Source: Blastobasis lacticolella
Lineage: Eukaryota; Arthropoda; Insecta; Lepidoptera; Blastobasidae
Direction of reading: 5' to 3'
DNA: 64,000 bases
Assembly: GCA_905147135.1 (NCBI GenBank)
Contig: LR990049.1
Location: 11,549,428 to 11,613,427 of the forward strand
Made by a program: the position numbers and the translations under genes. Shown piece after piece: positions 34,101-43,860 of the stretch. The notes beneath the pieces were generated by a model. That model made no database searches and had not been told where the DNA came from. It worked only from the letters and a program-made list of their open reading frames with translations. The first letter of the stretch is position 1. Each line of letters starts with the position of its first letter.

Positions 34101-35141
34101 TGAGGTGAATGAGGTACTCGTCTTTAATATTGATGCCATGTCCTAATGGCAAATTCAACTTTGACTGGTCTGTAAATTTTCATTTTAGCAGATAAAAATT
34201 ATCTTTTATTTCTACAATCTGTCTATTTTGGAAGAGATTAAGTAGTAGTTTTGGTGTCCCATATACCTTCTCAGGCATGCATTCAATGATGCATCCACAA
34301 TATATCTTTTAAACAAAAACCAATTTAATGGTACATTTTTAATTTTATATTATTTGAAGACATATTCTTGCGTTTATCCATCTGCGTTTCACCCAGAACT
34401 TCAGAGGCATGTTTTGTTCGAGAGCTGTTTATCACATAAATTGTCTAGTGTTTGTGTGCGTTTAATATTATATAAGTTTAATGGGGTTTCCTTCGATTTA
34501 CTTTTCTTTTATTATAATTATTTAACTGTAGCACACTCTTTACAAGTTACAGTCATTACAACCACACACATTCATAGGTATAGCTTGTAAGGCATGGCTA
34601 GTTCCGATGAGGTAGTTTTTGTAAATATTTAACAACAGCTGCAAGATCTTCAGTCAAAATTTGAACAGGCTACAGCTGCGAGCAACAGACCCATTGATGA
34701 GAATGCAAGTGTATGCAAAGTGTCAGTGAAGGTACCACCATTCTGGCATCATAAACCTGCTATGTGGTCACGTAGAGACTCAGTCTTTTTAATTTGCACC
34801 CTTTGGTATCCTCTAACCCTCAGTTCCGTGTAGCCGGTATAACAAGCTGACCAGACCAAATACGATTACGTTGTTTCGAATTTTGAAATGAAAGTCATGT
34901 GCGAGGTCGAGGATATTATTAACAATCCTCCCGACGCTGGGAAATAATTAATGTTAAGATAAAGATAAAGGCAATAGAAACGGCAAATGAACAATCTAGC
35001 TATACTAACCTGCAATTGATCAATCACAGTTTGAATGGCATTCTCCTTAGAATCAACTGGGACTTCTTCTTCCTGATCTGAATCGTCCATTGGCACATTT
35101 TTCTTAACCTTGGTAGGACGAGGCTTTCGCACTTTCCCCAT
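28054..35141 (-). CDS. HEATR3: HEATR3/Syo1 (symportin), complete 8-exon gene, 642 aa
   Basis: Reading right to left the exons are 35010-35141, 32952-33200, 32400-32505, 31796-32314, 31149-31386, 29751-30018, 28490-28789 and 28054-28170. Junctions are GT/AG and phases close into 642 codons plus TAA; human HEATR3 is about 680 aa. The start MGKVRKPR with its basic cluster, ARM-type repeats in exon 2 (SAGALRNLS), an Asp/Glu/Ser-rich acidic loop at about 336-355, later HEAT-like helices and the C-terminal NLPRFIKYK segment all follow the HEATR3/Syo1 plan as I remember it. In fungi Syo1 escorts RPL5 and RPL11 into the nucleus and hands them to 5S rRNA; human HEATR3 acts in the same 5S RNP pathway. 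The role here is inferred from homology. I see no frameshift or lost segment. Introns carry a full SINE (intron 5) and an RTE remnant (intron 1). Confidence 0.9.
28490..28789 (-). CDS. HEATR3: HEATR3 exon 7
   Basis: I place the start after GCATTACAG (28789), because the family continues from here with IMLTGIKEC. The upstream open frame to 28879 is intron. The donor GTATTT after AAG is weak but keeps phase 0. It encodes residues 505-604, including helices around RMIGILALLLV and LAEAIDTIVDLYSEDE. Confidence 0.85.
29217..29287 (+). mobile_element. SINE tail fragment in HEATR3 intron 6
   Basis: AAGGCGGACCCCGAGCCCC, GTGCGAGAGCACAACCG and AAGAAGATGATTATAA match the SINE 3' tail. Just upstream is a (GGT)n run at about 29199-29217. 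Confidence 0.5.
29751..30018 (-). CDS. HEATR3: HEATR3 exon 6
   Basis: The acceptor is TATTTTCAG and the donor is CAG|GTTAGT. It encodes residues 415-504 and includes the helix KLFNLQSAALLCINNML and the segment ending SLSDIQ. It ends in phase 0. Confidence 0.88.
30309..30347 (+). repeat. Short tandem duplication
   Basis: GCATATTTATATTATACAAA-type unit of about 20 bp present twice, followed by (AAAT)n. Confidence 0.7.
30456..30761 (+). mobile_element. Full-length tRNA-derived SINE with 16-bp target duplication
   Basis: It is flanked by identical ATGGCTAATAAATATT at 30440-30455 and 30762-30777. It begins with a tRNA-like head (box A/B-like GGCTAACGGGTCGG and TTCGATCCC) and ends with the AGAGCACACCCGG...AAGATGAT tail shared by the other copies. 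It is inserted in HEATR3 intron 5. Confidence 0.85.
30900..31080 (+). repeat. Dispersed repeat, family H, copy 1
   Basis: GTGAGGACTAATATG, GCATTGTTGCTTGGCGGCAG, AAATAGATAAGGCG and GGCGGACTCCTCAAGCTTG recur reversed at 35765-35900 and degraded at 56950-57125. It is non-coding and of unknown class, and lies in HEATR3 intron 5. Confidence 0.5.
31149..31386 (-). CDS. HEATR3: HEATR3 exon 5 (acidic loop)
   Basis: The acceptor is TTATTACAG and the donor is AA|GTGAGT. It begins with an Asp/Glu/Ser-rich loop (about residues 336-355), then helices to residue 414. An acidic loop between the ARM and HEAT parts is a known feature of Syo1. An ORF starting further upstream at 31522 reads through the intron and is not the exon. 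Confidence 0.9.
31796..32314 (-). CDS. HEATR3: HEATR3 exon 4
   Basis: The acceptor is TTTTCACAG and the donor is TCAG|GTGAGT. It encodes residues 163-335, the longest exon, with several predicted ARM/HEAT helices and a Lys-rich linker before a final helix (SAVEIIANICS). It ends with one base of the next codon. Confidence 0.9.
32400..32505 (-). CDS. HEATR3: HEATR3 exon 3
   Basis: The acceptor is TTTTTCAG and the donor is TCAG|GTAATG. It encodes residues 128-162 plus one base of codon 163, a Thr/Glu linker followed by a helix (LVQCINLLLNLCES). It has no ATG-initiated ORF of its own, but the phase and helix content fit. Confidence 0.85.
32952..33200 (-). CDS. HEATR3: HEATR3 exon 2 (ARM repeats)
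   Basis: The acceptor is TTTCAG just above 33200 and the donor is GAG|GTAAAA. It encodes residues 45-127, with the repeat signature SVRNASAGALRNLS typical of the first ARM repeats of this family. It is phase 0 at both ends. Confidence 0.92.
33400..34165 (-). pseudogene. RTE remnant in HEATR3 intron 1, with a piece of the RT core
   Basis: From the right, HLRFADNILVMVE contains the RT active-site motif with the expected second Asp replaced by Asn (FADN). Then come QVGLKMNMDKMM and a degraded gap. MLPVMTYETETWPLT and [20 protein letters not shown] follow at 33587-33778, and a broken tail. It is non-functional: there are frame breaks and a lost catalytic residue. It has the same orientation as HEATR3. 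Confidence 0.75.
35010..35141 (-). CDS. HEATR3: HEATR3 exon 1
   Basis: ATG at 35141-35139, donor CAG|GTTAGT. It encodes residues 1-44: a basic N-terminus (nuclear-localisation-like, residues 3-14), an acidic stretch, then the start of the first helix (TVIDQLQ). It ends in phase 0. Confidence 0.88.
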
Positions 35142-35400
35142 TCTTTAAAATTTAACAGCAAAATACAGTATAACCTTCCAACTAAAGCGCACCACGCGAG
35201 TTTGTTTGAGTTTACTTTACTTGTAGTTATTTTATGTCGTACGAATGCGATTTGTAAGTTTTCTTTCTTAAATTGTATAGTTGTCTCTTGCAAAAGTATA
35301 TAGAAAAAAGTAAGACAGAACACGTAAATCAACACGTGCGAGTAGAAATCGGTTAAATGTCAAAAATGACGTAGACGATAGAAGTGACACGAGCTGTCAA
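35142..35400 (-). promoter_or_regulatory. HEATR3 upstream/promoter region
   Basis: This is the sequence immediately 5' of the HEATR3 start. It contains several TGTCA/TGACA half-sites (in about 35340-35400) and no TATA box that I can see, which suits a housekeeping promoter. The transcription start cannot be placed. Confidence 0.3.
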
Positions 35401-35764
35401 ATGGTTATTTTTACAAGATAGGCTAGGCAAAGAGAATAGCAGATATTAAGCCACTTTTTGTAACATTTAAAGTTTTCAATATCCAAGCGCGAACGGTAAG
35501 AATAAATTTTATAAGGCAAGTTATCAATTATGTAAGGAATTCGCTCTTTCCAAGTTGGAAGAGCTATTTTTGTCAATGACAATGTGCAAAATCAACGGAC
35601 GCGAGAGTCAACGGCTTACGACGATGATAACGATGATTGGGCAAAGTGAAAAAGAACAAGTAGGCAGAAGGCGGGATTGACCGCTCGAATGATAATGATG
35701 TAAATTGAAGAAAATATAAAATATGATATTAAACCTACTTATTTACACATATAATCACGAAAGG

Positions 35765-35900
35765 TGGTAGGACTCACGTCAAGCCTGAGGAGTCCGCCTT
35801 ATTAATTTCTGCTGCCAATTTATGCATTCCATTCGCATTGATGTGTTCCGGTTTGAAAGATAAGCATGAGCCATTATCTTAGTCCTCATAGTAACAACGC
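35765..35900 (-). repeat. Dispersed repeat, family H, copy 2
   Basis: Reversed match to 30900-31080: GCCTGAGGAGTCCGCCTTAT, TTTCTGCTGCCAA, then ATTATCTTAGTCCTCATAGT. Confidence 0.5.
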
Positions 35901-36812
35901 CCCTGCAGTATAGGTGTATACCTAAATACCTAGGTATTTTTAGTAGCTACTAGTGCATGAATAATGTTGGCAAGGGCGACAGGCGATTTTCCGTTTTCCA
36001 GCACGTGAGCTGTCTGTTCGTTTTTTTAAGTGGATGGCAAACAGGCACCTTGTCATGGAAAGTGTCCAAGGGGCACTGCCACGTAAGGACATCAACACCA
36101 CCAAAGGCGGCGCCACCAGTACGTTGCCCATCGCTAACCATCATGATAAATGGTAGTAAAGAAAGGCAAAATAATTACCTACAGGCATAGCAGGATCTGA
36201 GACCAAGCACACGTATGTTATTTTTCGGGCCCACAACCGTGGTTGACGTCGGGATAAAATATGACATTAACATTTTAAGAGTGTTGAATCACTATTTAGT
36301 CGACTTAAAATTGACTTTGTAAAGAAATATTCACAGATTCTCTAGGGGTACGGGCAGTGCCCCTAGAGAATGTAAAATACCTACCTAAGATAAGTTTAAA
36401 TTTTAGGTATCCAAGTACCTACATACAAGATAGCCTCCGGCTGAAGCGAGCCTGAAAATGCCGATACCTGCCTTTTCTTTAAATGCCTTGTCTAAGCTCC
36501 ATAGGTGTAGTGGGAAAGGTAAGATTAATTAGTACCTACTAACTTATATTTTTTATATACCTACTTACCACTAAGGTGGTAAACAAGCGTACTGACCGCC
36601 TAATGATAAGCAGTTACCGTAGACTTTACCGTATAAGATTAGCAAAACCAGGGATACCTGCTTAGATATTGGGGTTTCAGGGGATGGGGTATATTTTCGA
36701 TAGTCTTTCGGTGTGTAGTTCGCGCTTATGAAGTATGGAGGCTTTACAAAAACTCCACGAGACTTGGTCAACATGAGAATGTAGGTAGAGGGAGAGTTGG
36801 CCTAATAATATA

Positions 36813-36912
36813 ATAAGAATAAGAATAGGAATAGGAATAGGAATAGGAATAGGAATAGGAATAGGAATAGGAATAGGAATAGGAATAGGAATAAGAATAA
36901 GAATAGGAATCA
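36813..36912. repeat. (GGAATA)n microsatellite
   Basis: About 15 tandem 6-bp units, pure in the middle (about 36827-36892) and decaying to AAGAAT-type units at both edges. It generates an artificial Ile-Pro ORF on the - strand. Confidence 0.95.
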
Positions 36913-37130
36913 TTTATTGCCTTAAACAAAATATCGTGCCAATATATCGTGAAGCCTCGTGTATGTTTGCCATGCCTTGTCTTTTTTAAAGAGTTACATA
37001 TTTAAGAAAGAAAACTGCAGAAATGGCTCTGTGAACAAGCCATTTATTTCATCAGTAAATTTTGACTTCTATATTTGCATGCTGTAATTCTGACACGCTA
37101 AACATGTTTGTGTACATATTTATTAATGTT

Positions 37131-37379
37131 ATCTAATATATAAAATTCTCGTGTCACAGTTTTCGTTGCCATAGTCCTCCGAAACGGCTTGACCGATTTT
37201 GATGAAATTTTTTGTGCTTATCCGGTATCTATGAGAATCGGCCAACATCTATTTTTCATCCCCCTAAATGTTAGGGGTAGTCCACCCCTAAATTTTTTTA
37301 GTATATTTTTTAGACAAAATTTTTAATTTTACTAGGAAATTATTTATATGGCAAAACAACGTTTGCCGGGTCAGCTAGT
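37131..37379 (+). mobile_element. Helitron-like non-autonomous element
   Basis: It starts TCTAATATATAAAATTCTCG and ends GTTTGCCGGGTCAGCTAGT, the ends of a common lepidopteran Helitron-like family. CCGAAACGGCTTGACCGATT lies near the start and the 3' end carries GC-rich hairpin-forming sequence. Confidence 0.6.
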
Positions 37380-37993
37380 TTCTTATAAAATCATGTTTAA
37401 TGCAAATAAACATTCAATTCAATATCAATCGATTACTTTGTTGTTGTATCGCCTTGTGCTGAACCACATCACTTTGGTTATTTCTAGCCCAAAATCTACT
37501 GCATCCAAGCTTACAAAATTCAGAAACAAATTAATTCACTCATACAAACAAAATGTACAATATGCATCGACAACTCTGCTACACAGAAAAATGTTGGACG
37601 TATCCAATGACTGATTTAATATTTTTCTTCCTAGCGCTTTTTCCCGTAACAGTTTCGGAGTATACTTGGCCATGATCCAGGAGTTTGCCAGATCAGGTAG
37701 TTACATTACTGTTTACACGGAAACCTACCAAATTAGTGATATTACATCGATATATCGATACTATCGATGCATATTGAGACTTCCTGCATCCTTACTAGAT
37801 CCATCCCTACTAGAGGGTCCATCAAAATTCTAGCTCAGTCCCGGTAAAAGTTTTGCCGAAACTTTCGGCCAAAACGTGGAGTCTGCTAAGGACGTTCTCG
37901 CAAAGCATACTGTAAAAAATGGGACACCTCCGACTGTCGGTCCATTCAGTCTAAGAGGTAGAGATTGTAAAGTAAACGAAACCGCTATCCTAA

Positions 37994-38057
37994 AGCTCTA
38001 TCTCTACAAAGTTGTAATTACGGTTAGCTCTATCTCTTCAAAGTTGTAATTACGGTT
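37994..38057 (+). repeat. 32-bp tandem duplication
   Basis: AGCTCTATCTCTACAAAGTT...ACGGTT is repeated immediately with one difference (TCTCTTCAAAG). Confidence 0.85.
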
Positions 38058-38808
38058 AGGGCTCTACATGGGACCAAACAACTAAAGCACTGTACGCTTA
38101 GGTATGATACTGAAGTAATAGTGAAAAGCTACAAATATTTATTTGGGCTTATTTTCCTATAATACCACCGACGCAAGTATTTACACATTTAATACAATAA
38201 ATTAGGTATAGAACTACGAAATATATTCTACATTACGGGTACTACCTACTTATATGAAACACACGGCAAGCGGCTGATGTGACCTTAGCATTTTATATTT
38301 TATTGAAACTTTAATTTTACATGAATTTTAAATTAAAGTGCGGCTAATAAAAGGCTGGCCGCGAGGGGCAGCGGCGCCTTTGAGCTCGGCCTCATTTACA
38401 TACCTCTGCGGGCTGTGCGCTTCAAAATCTGAGCGAACGACGAATCGCGGCCTGCTAGTGCGGCCCCCCGTCCGCCGCACCTGTCGACAACTCGACACTT
38501 CAAAAATAAAAGAGGAATTTATTTTAAATTATGAGATTAGGTAGGTTTTTTCGAGCTTGAGTCAGGTCGACATCACCTGAAATAGGATAGAGCAATGATA
38601 GTCTAACTGCTTTTTGTCGAAAGTAGGAACAAGCTTTATTTTCCACCACATCTTTCCCAAAACTGAGTAAAAGTTAAATTAAAATCATTGGGAATGAGTA
38701 ACGATTCTATTGAAGCCTTTGTATCTATAGGGTATGTACCTACTTACTAGGTTTTTAGCTATGTACTTACCTATCAAGTACAATACTAAGTAGGTAGAGA
38801 TAAGTGTT

Positions 38809-39115
38809 AGAACGTCGGTTAAGGAGCCCGAGTCATTACCTGAGAACGAAACCCAGTGCCGTCATGTACTTATGACTTTTTTCTTAGTTATATATGTACA
38901 TTAGTCGAACACTAACCGATGCTCTTACGGTGAGGAAAAAATAAATAATGTCTATGTCTAGATAACCATGATCCAACCTGGTCAGGTTCCTCTCACAGCA
39001 GGGTCACAGCGGTCAGAGGGCAGTCGCTCCACTGTAATTATCTGTCAAATCCTGAATCATGGTCAAGGCGGACTCCGGGCCCTCGCATGAGCCCGCTATA
39101 GCCCGAATAAGTAAC
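38809..39115 (+). mobile_element. Diverged tRNA-derived SINE
   Basis: The degraded head (AACGTCGGTTAAGGAGCCCG) is followed by the family body: CCGATGCTCTTACGGTGAGG, CAGGTTCCTCTC, GTCAAGGCGGACTCCGGG. Confidence 0.65.
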
Positions 39116-40862
39116 TACTATACTTACCTACATATCTAGAAGTAGCAGAAATAAGTGTCTGAAAGCATTCACCTTATAGTGAATGTTATAAGGATCACTT
39201 ATTTTTATTATAAAAACAAAGTATCGATGAATGCGCCGCGGCAATATTTAGGGATGACGTCACTAAAGCGCAGCGAGCGCGGCGCCCGGTAGCCGCCTCT
39301 CCGGCTTTCTTCATAAATCAAAAAGTTGTTTTTGTGTCTTATCGGCGGATAATCGGCGGCTGCTACCGCGCTGCAGCCCCGCGCCCCGCGCCCCGCCCCG
39401 CCAGCCCCGACCCTCGCGCCGAAACGGACATTAACTTTTTGTAAAAATTTTGTGGGAATTAAAACTTAACAAACCGACAATCAAAGAGCATTCCCCGCTA
39501 TCTGCCGCTCCCGGAGCCGGCCTAAATGGAAGCTATTAAAGGATTCCGCTGGAATAGATAACACAGGAAAGTATAGGAGCGACAGCTAAACAGCAGTTGT
39601 CACTCTTCTAAGTTTGGAATGCACTAAGTATAGTAGTTAAAGCAAGTTTTATCTATTGTTGGTTTTCTCTTAATACGCGTAAAGGGATAATGACGATAAG
39701 TAGGTAATATGTAAACAAGGAAGAATGTTATTTTTCGGTAAGTAAGAAAGCATTAAATGCGAAAAATTATCTTTTGTCAAACTGCCCTTTCATCAGCTCC
39801 GCTGGACTGAAGCAACAATGACGAATTGCGGGTGGCCCCCGTTAATTCCTTTTTGCTTTGAAACTTAGTCCCGATAATTAGTTAGTTGCCTTCAAACGTC
39901 TAAGTACACTCCCCCGGGGAGAATTCCACAACCGTGATGTCATCCTCTGTCGTCCATCAATGCCAACGGTGTTTAGGTCCTGTGAAATTCTGCGAAGCAC
40001 TGCCCACATACTACTGGCAGTTATATTATTACTGTCGAGATATGTCCGGCTGTTTCGAATTAAGTTTCGTGATATAGCAATAAAATGAATAACTTTGATT
40101 CCACATCGGTAATAAAGATGTCTAGCGAAATAAAAATATGTAGGTACATCAAAGAGTATGTCACTCAACGTTGTTTTTGGAACCTGAAGACTAGTTTGTA
40201 CGCATATCCATAGTAAAGTGGTGTTAGCTTATTTTACACTGTGGATAGGTTGAGGTAGTACCCAGGTACAAACATCAACGGCAGTTTAATAACAAAGAAC
40301 CGAGCCCGCCGAAGGTGTTCGCGGCGGTTGTATCTTAAATCTATGGCTAATTACTATGCATAGAGGCGGTGTTGTACATTTGTTAGTAACCGTGATCAAA
40401 AGCACATCAAGCGCGGCCGTGGCGTATGCGCGTCGACGGCGCGACGTGTCAGCACATCTACTCCGCCTAATTGCACCCCCGCGGTGTGATGGATGGCCTG
40501 CAGACCCCGCGCCCCGCGCCCCGCGGCACACCCCACGGACTGCACAAGGGATGTTCCCAGAAATTCCATTATCATCCTTCGGCCGCTCCATTTGATGGCC
40601 GACCGACGGTGCTCCGTAACGAAGTGTTGCGTTACGTCGACCGTTTTTTTTTTTCGGAAAACCCGTAACGGATGCTAAATAGTTTAGGCGATTGGTAACT
40701 ATATTAGGCAGGTAAGCATATCGTACCTCAGACCAAAAACGACTAAATATAAAGCATTTTAATTAATAGCGTCAAAGTAAGACAAAGCAAGGCTTTTGAG
40801 CGTATGTGGTCGTGGGGGTTTTGTTATGTGTGTACATCGGCGTGGTAAATGCTACGTCAAGT

Positions 40863-41292
40863 CATCATCATCATCATCTTGGTGTTAATGTTCCGGTTGT
40901 GCTATCGCGCATGAGGGACCGGGGTCCGCCTTGACCATAATCCAGGATTTAGCAGATCATGTATTTACAGTAGAGCGACTGCCATCTGACCTCCGTGACC
41001 CTGCTATCAGGGCAACCTGACCATATTGGATTACGGTTAAACGTTTCATCACGATGTTTTCCGTCACCGTAAGAGCATCGGTTAGTATTCAACTAATAAG
41101 TAGATAACTCAGAAACTAATCAATGGTAATGGCGGCAGTGGGATTTGAACCTCCCCACCCTCCATTTGATCCTCTTCCACTTGTGATGTGGTGTCCTGAG
41201 ACAATAAATGTATTTTCATTCATTCATTTCAACCTGGTACTCCCGCATTGCGAATCAAATACCGTTACAACTAGGCCACCGACGCTCCTTAA
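40863..41292 (-). mobile_element. Reverse tRNA-derived SINE
   Basis: An ATC-repeat tail, then the SINE body in reverse (CCGGGGTCCGCCTTGACCAT-like, GATGTTTTCCGTCACCGTAAG), ending in the reversed head GGCCACCGACGCTCC. A segment at about 41165-41255 appears to be an insertion. Confidence 0.7.
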
Positions 41293-41651
41293 GTGTACCG
41301 TATTAAGTTTATTTTTTACTTGTTTGTGATTTTAAGTTAGTTTAATTGTTTTATTACTTAACAAACACCTCGCGTATGTTCCTAATACTTTCGATGGATG
41401 CTCTCGATTTCTCCAGGACACCTTTCGAACAATAAAAATCATTTTCCAAATCGGTCGAGGCGTCTTCGAATAATCAAGGAACATACATAAAAAATAAAAG
41501 ATTAAATCTTTTGGAACCTCCTCTTTTTTTGAAATCGGTTAAATATAGTTAGATAAAAGAAAAAAAAACACCAGACGGTATATAATATGGGTATGCTTTG
41601 TAGATAGTGGATTGTGGTTATAGAACTCACATTTGTAAATATTAATCAATT

Positions 41652-41875
41652 ACTAGCGGACCCGGCGCGACTTTGTTCGTGTACACCTACTTTACCCCTA
41701 CCAACCCTTTTTTCTTGCTTATAAACCTTACTCTTGAATCACTCTATCTATTGTTGAAAACCGCTTTAAAATCCGTTGCACAATTTAAAAGATCTAAGCG
41801 TATATAAATGAATACAAAGATACATAGGGACAGACGACGGGAAGCGACTTTGTTTCATACTATGTAAAGATTGTC
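41652..41875 (-). mobile_element. Helitron-like fragment, reversed
   Basis: It begins ACTAGCGGACCCGGCGCGAC, the reverse of a typical GTCGCGCCGGGTCCGCTAGT end. The interior (CACTCTATCTATTGTTGAAAA, CCGTTGCACAATTTAAAAGA) also occurs at 53125-53312. Confidence 0.55.
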
Positions 41876-43673
41876 AAAAAGCATCTGAGACAAAATATCT
41901 TTAAAGATTATAACTTTTATGCGAGCGGCAGTGACTCTACCAAAGAAAATACTCAGACTATAAAGATTCTAGGCGTGTAAGGAGTTCACATTTATTCATA
42001 AAATAAATAATATCATCACGGGCCCCTAGGCTTTACAGGATCCCCAGCGGAAGACTTCCCACATACAGCTCACATTTATACTGTATATTACTCTAAAAAT
42101 ATGTTCGGCTGTGGCAGTGACTAAACCAAGGTAAATGCTGATTCTACACAGGTATGGGTATGTAGCGATTCTTGAATTTAGAGCATTATTCAATCGATTT
42201 TAGCTAAATAATTTACCTGAGCACCAGCTGTTATAGTTGAAAAGGTGAATTTATTATGAGGAAAGACGTTTACGGTTGTAACCCCGTGTTGTTAAACCAG
42301 CAGATTTTTGGAAATAGGTACATGGAAAATGAGCGGGAAAATAGGGACACGGACCATGAAGACGAAGTGGTTCTGACCCTGTACCTGGCCTAAATAAATA
42401 TGAACATTCTAAAAGATTGTCATTGCGATGAATAGGTGAATAAATAAAATCTCTTAACTAGGCATTTGCCGATGCAAACTTGACGAGCCTATTGTGAAAA
42501 CAGAGAGATTATTTTGTAACCCGAACCGCCCTATCTTTCCTTTTATGTGCCTATTTTACGAGGTTGGAGCCACGCGGTATTAAGCGACGTCCTGCGGCAC
42601 CACGCTCTCCGATGACACATTCCCGACCCCTAATCGCTATTTTAATGTCCTCTGTTTTATGTTCGTGAAGCAATAATAAAAGCTTCTATAGAATTACATG
42701 ATTTATAAGCACCATAAAACAGTTTGACGATGCAACTCCAAATTCATATGAACTAATCAAAATAAATTTTAACTATCAGAATTGAATAAGATAGTAATAA
42801 ATTTCGGCGTTGTAATGAGTGGTCTTTTGTATAGGTATTGACCCTACATACTTACATATAACAAACTGCAGTGCAACGTAATTTAATATCATTAAGGCAG
42901 CGGCATTGGAGCGCAATGGGTTTAGTTTTCATCGAATGTGATACCTACTATGGAAGACTATACTAAAATTAGAATTAAAGAAAGTCACCCGCCGCCATTG
43001 CATATCTTAAATTTTTTCTAATGATTTTGACGAGGTTATAACGAGTACATAGGGTAAAAAACGGGGAAAGTTCACCTGTGCGAAGCCAGGGCGAGTCGCT
43101 AGGCTATAAAATCAAAAAGCCCTTTGCGTGCAAGATACGCGATCGGATAAATAGACTGGCTAGCGAGTAATAAAGGGGTGTGCTCAGTATTGATTACGAC
43201 ATGAGTAGGCACATTGAAATCCACCCTTTTCCGGTCTATAGAACGAAACGGAAGTGAAAAAAGATCAATATTTGGACAGAAATGATTATAACGCGCACGA
43301 CCGGACGCGAATGCGCTCACGGGCGCTAATAAATGTAAAGAACAGGATGCGATTTTCGACGGAATCATGTTAACTCCTCTGTTCTCAGCGATCCCGTGTC
43401 ACAACAGCATTAAGCACAAAAGTGTTGTTTTTTACGGTCTGATTTCTGATCCGGCGCGATTGAATCGAATATCGAACGCGGCCTGATTTCCTAAAGAAAA
43501 GACTACGACTTCCGCTCCGTACGAGTAGGTACCCATATACCAAAATACACACAATACAAATAAAATAAGCCCTCAGTGAATTTAAATTAATAAGTAAGTT
43601 TAAGTAAAGAAGGCGATTCAAATAAGTACTTCTAGGTAGGTATCCAACTGTTTACTATTTATTGTATACTATA

Positions 43674-43860
43674 GCGGCTAGCCCCGGCTTCGCGCGGGTT
43701 TTCTCGGCTTTTCTGTACATTAAATAGGTATTATTATATAAACCTTCCAGAAGAAAATCTCTAACTGATGAAGAAAACGATGTTTAGGAGGAAGTAATGG
43801 ATATACAGACAGACGCGGATTACGACTTTTTTATACTACTCGTATGTAAAGAAAACTAAA
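43674..43860 (-). mobile_element. Helitron-like fragment, reversed
   Basis: CTAGCCCCGGCTTCGCGCGGG at the left resembles the reversed 3' end of lepidopteran Helitron-like elements. The right part (GACAGACGCGGATTACGAC...TACTACTCGTATGTAAAG) resembles the other end. Confidence 0.45.

Larger units (their letters stand above)
35401..38300. other. Intergenic, repeat-rich, no gene seen
   Basis: Between the HEATR3 promoter and the GC-patch region I find only repeats (listed separately) and AT-rich unique sequence. ORFs at 35397-36190 and 36571-36913 lack coding character. Confidence 0.5.

Noticed and set aside
36677..36913. Ile-Pro repeat protein on the - strand
   Set aside because: Translation of the (GGAATA)n microsatellite.
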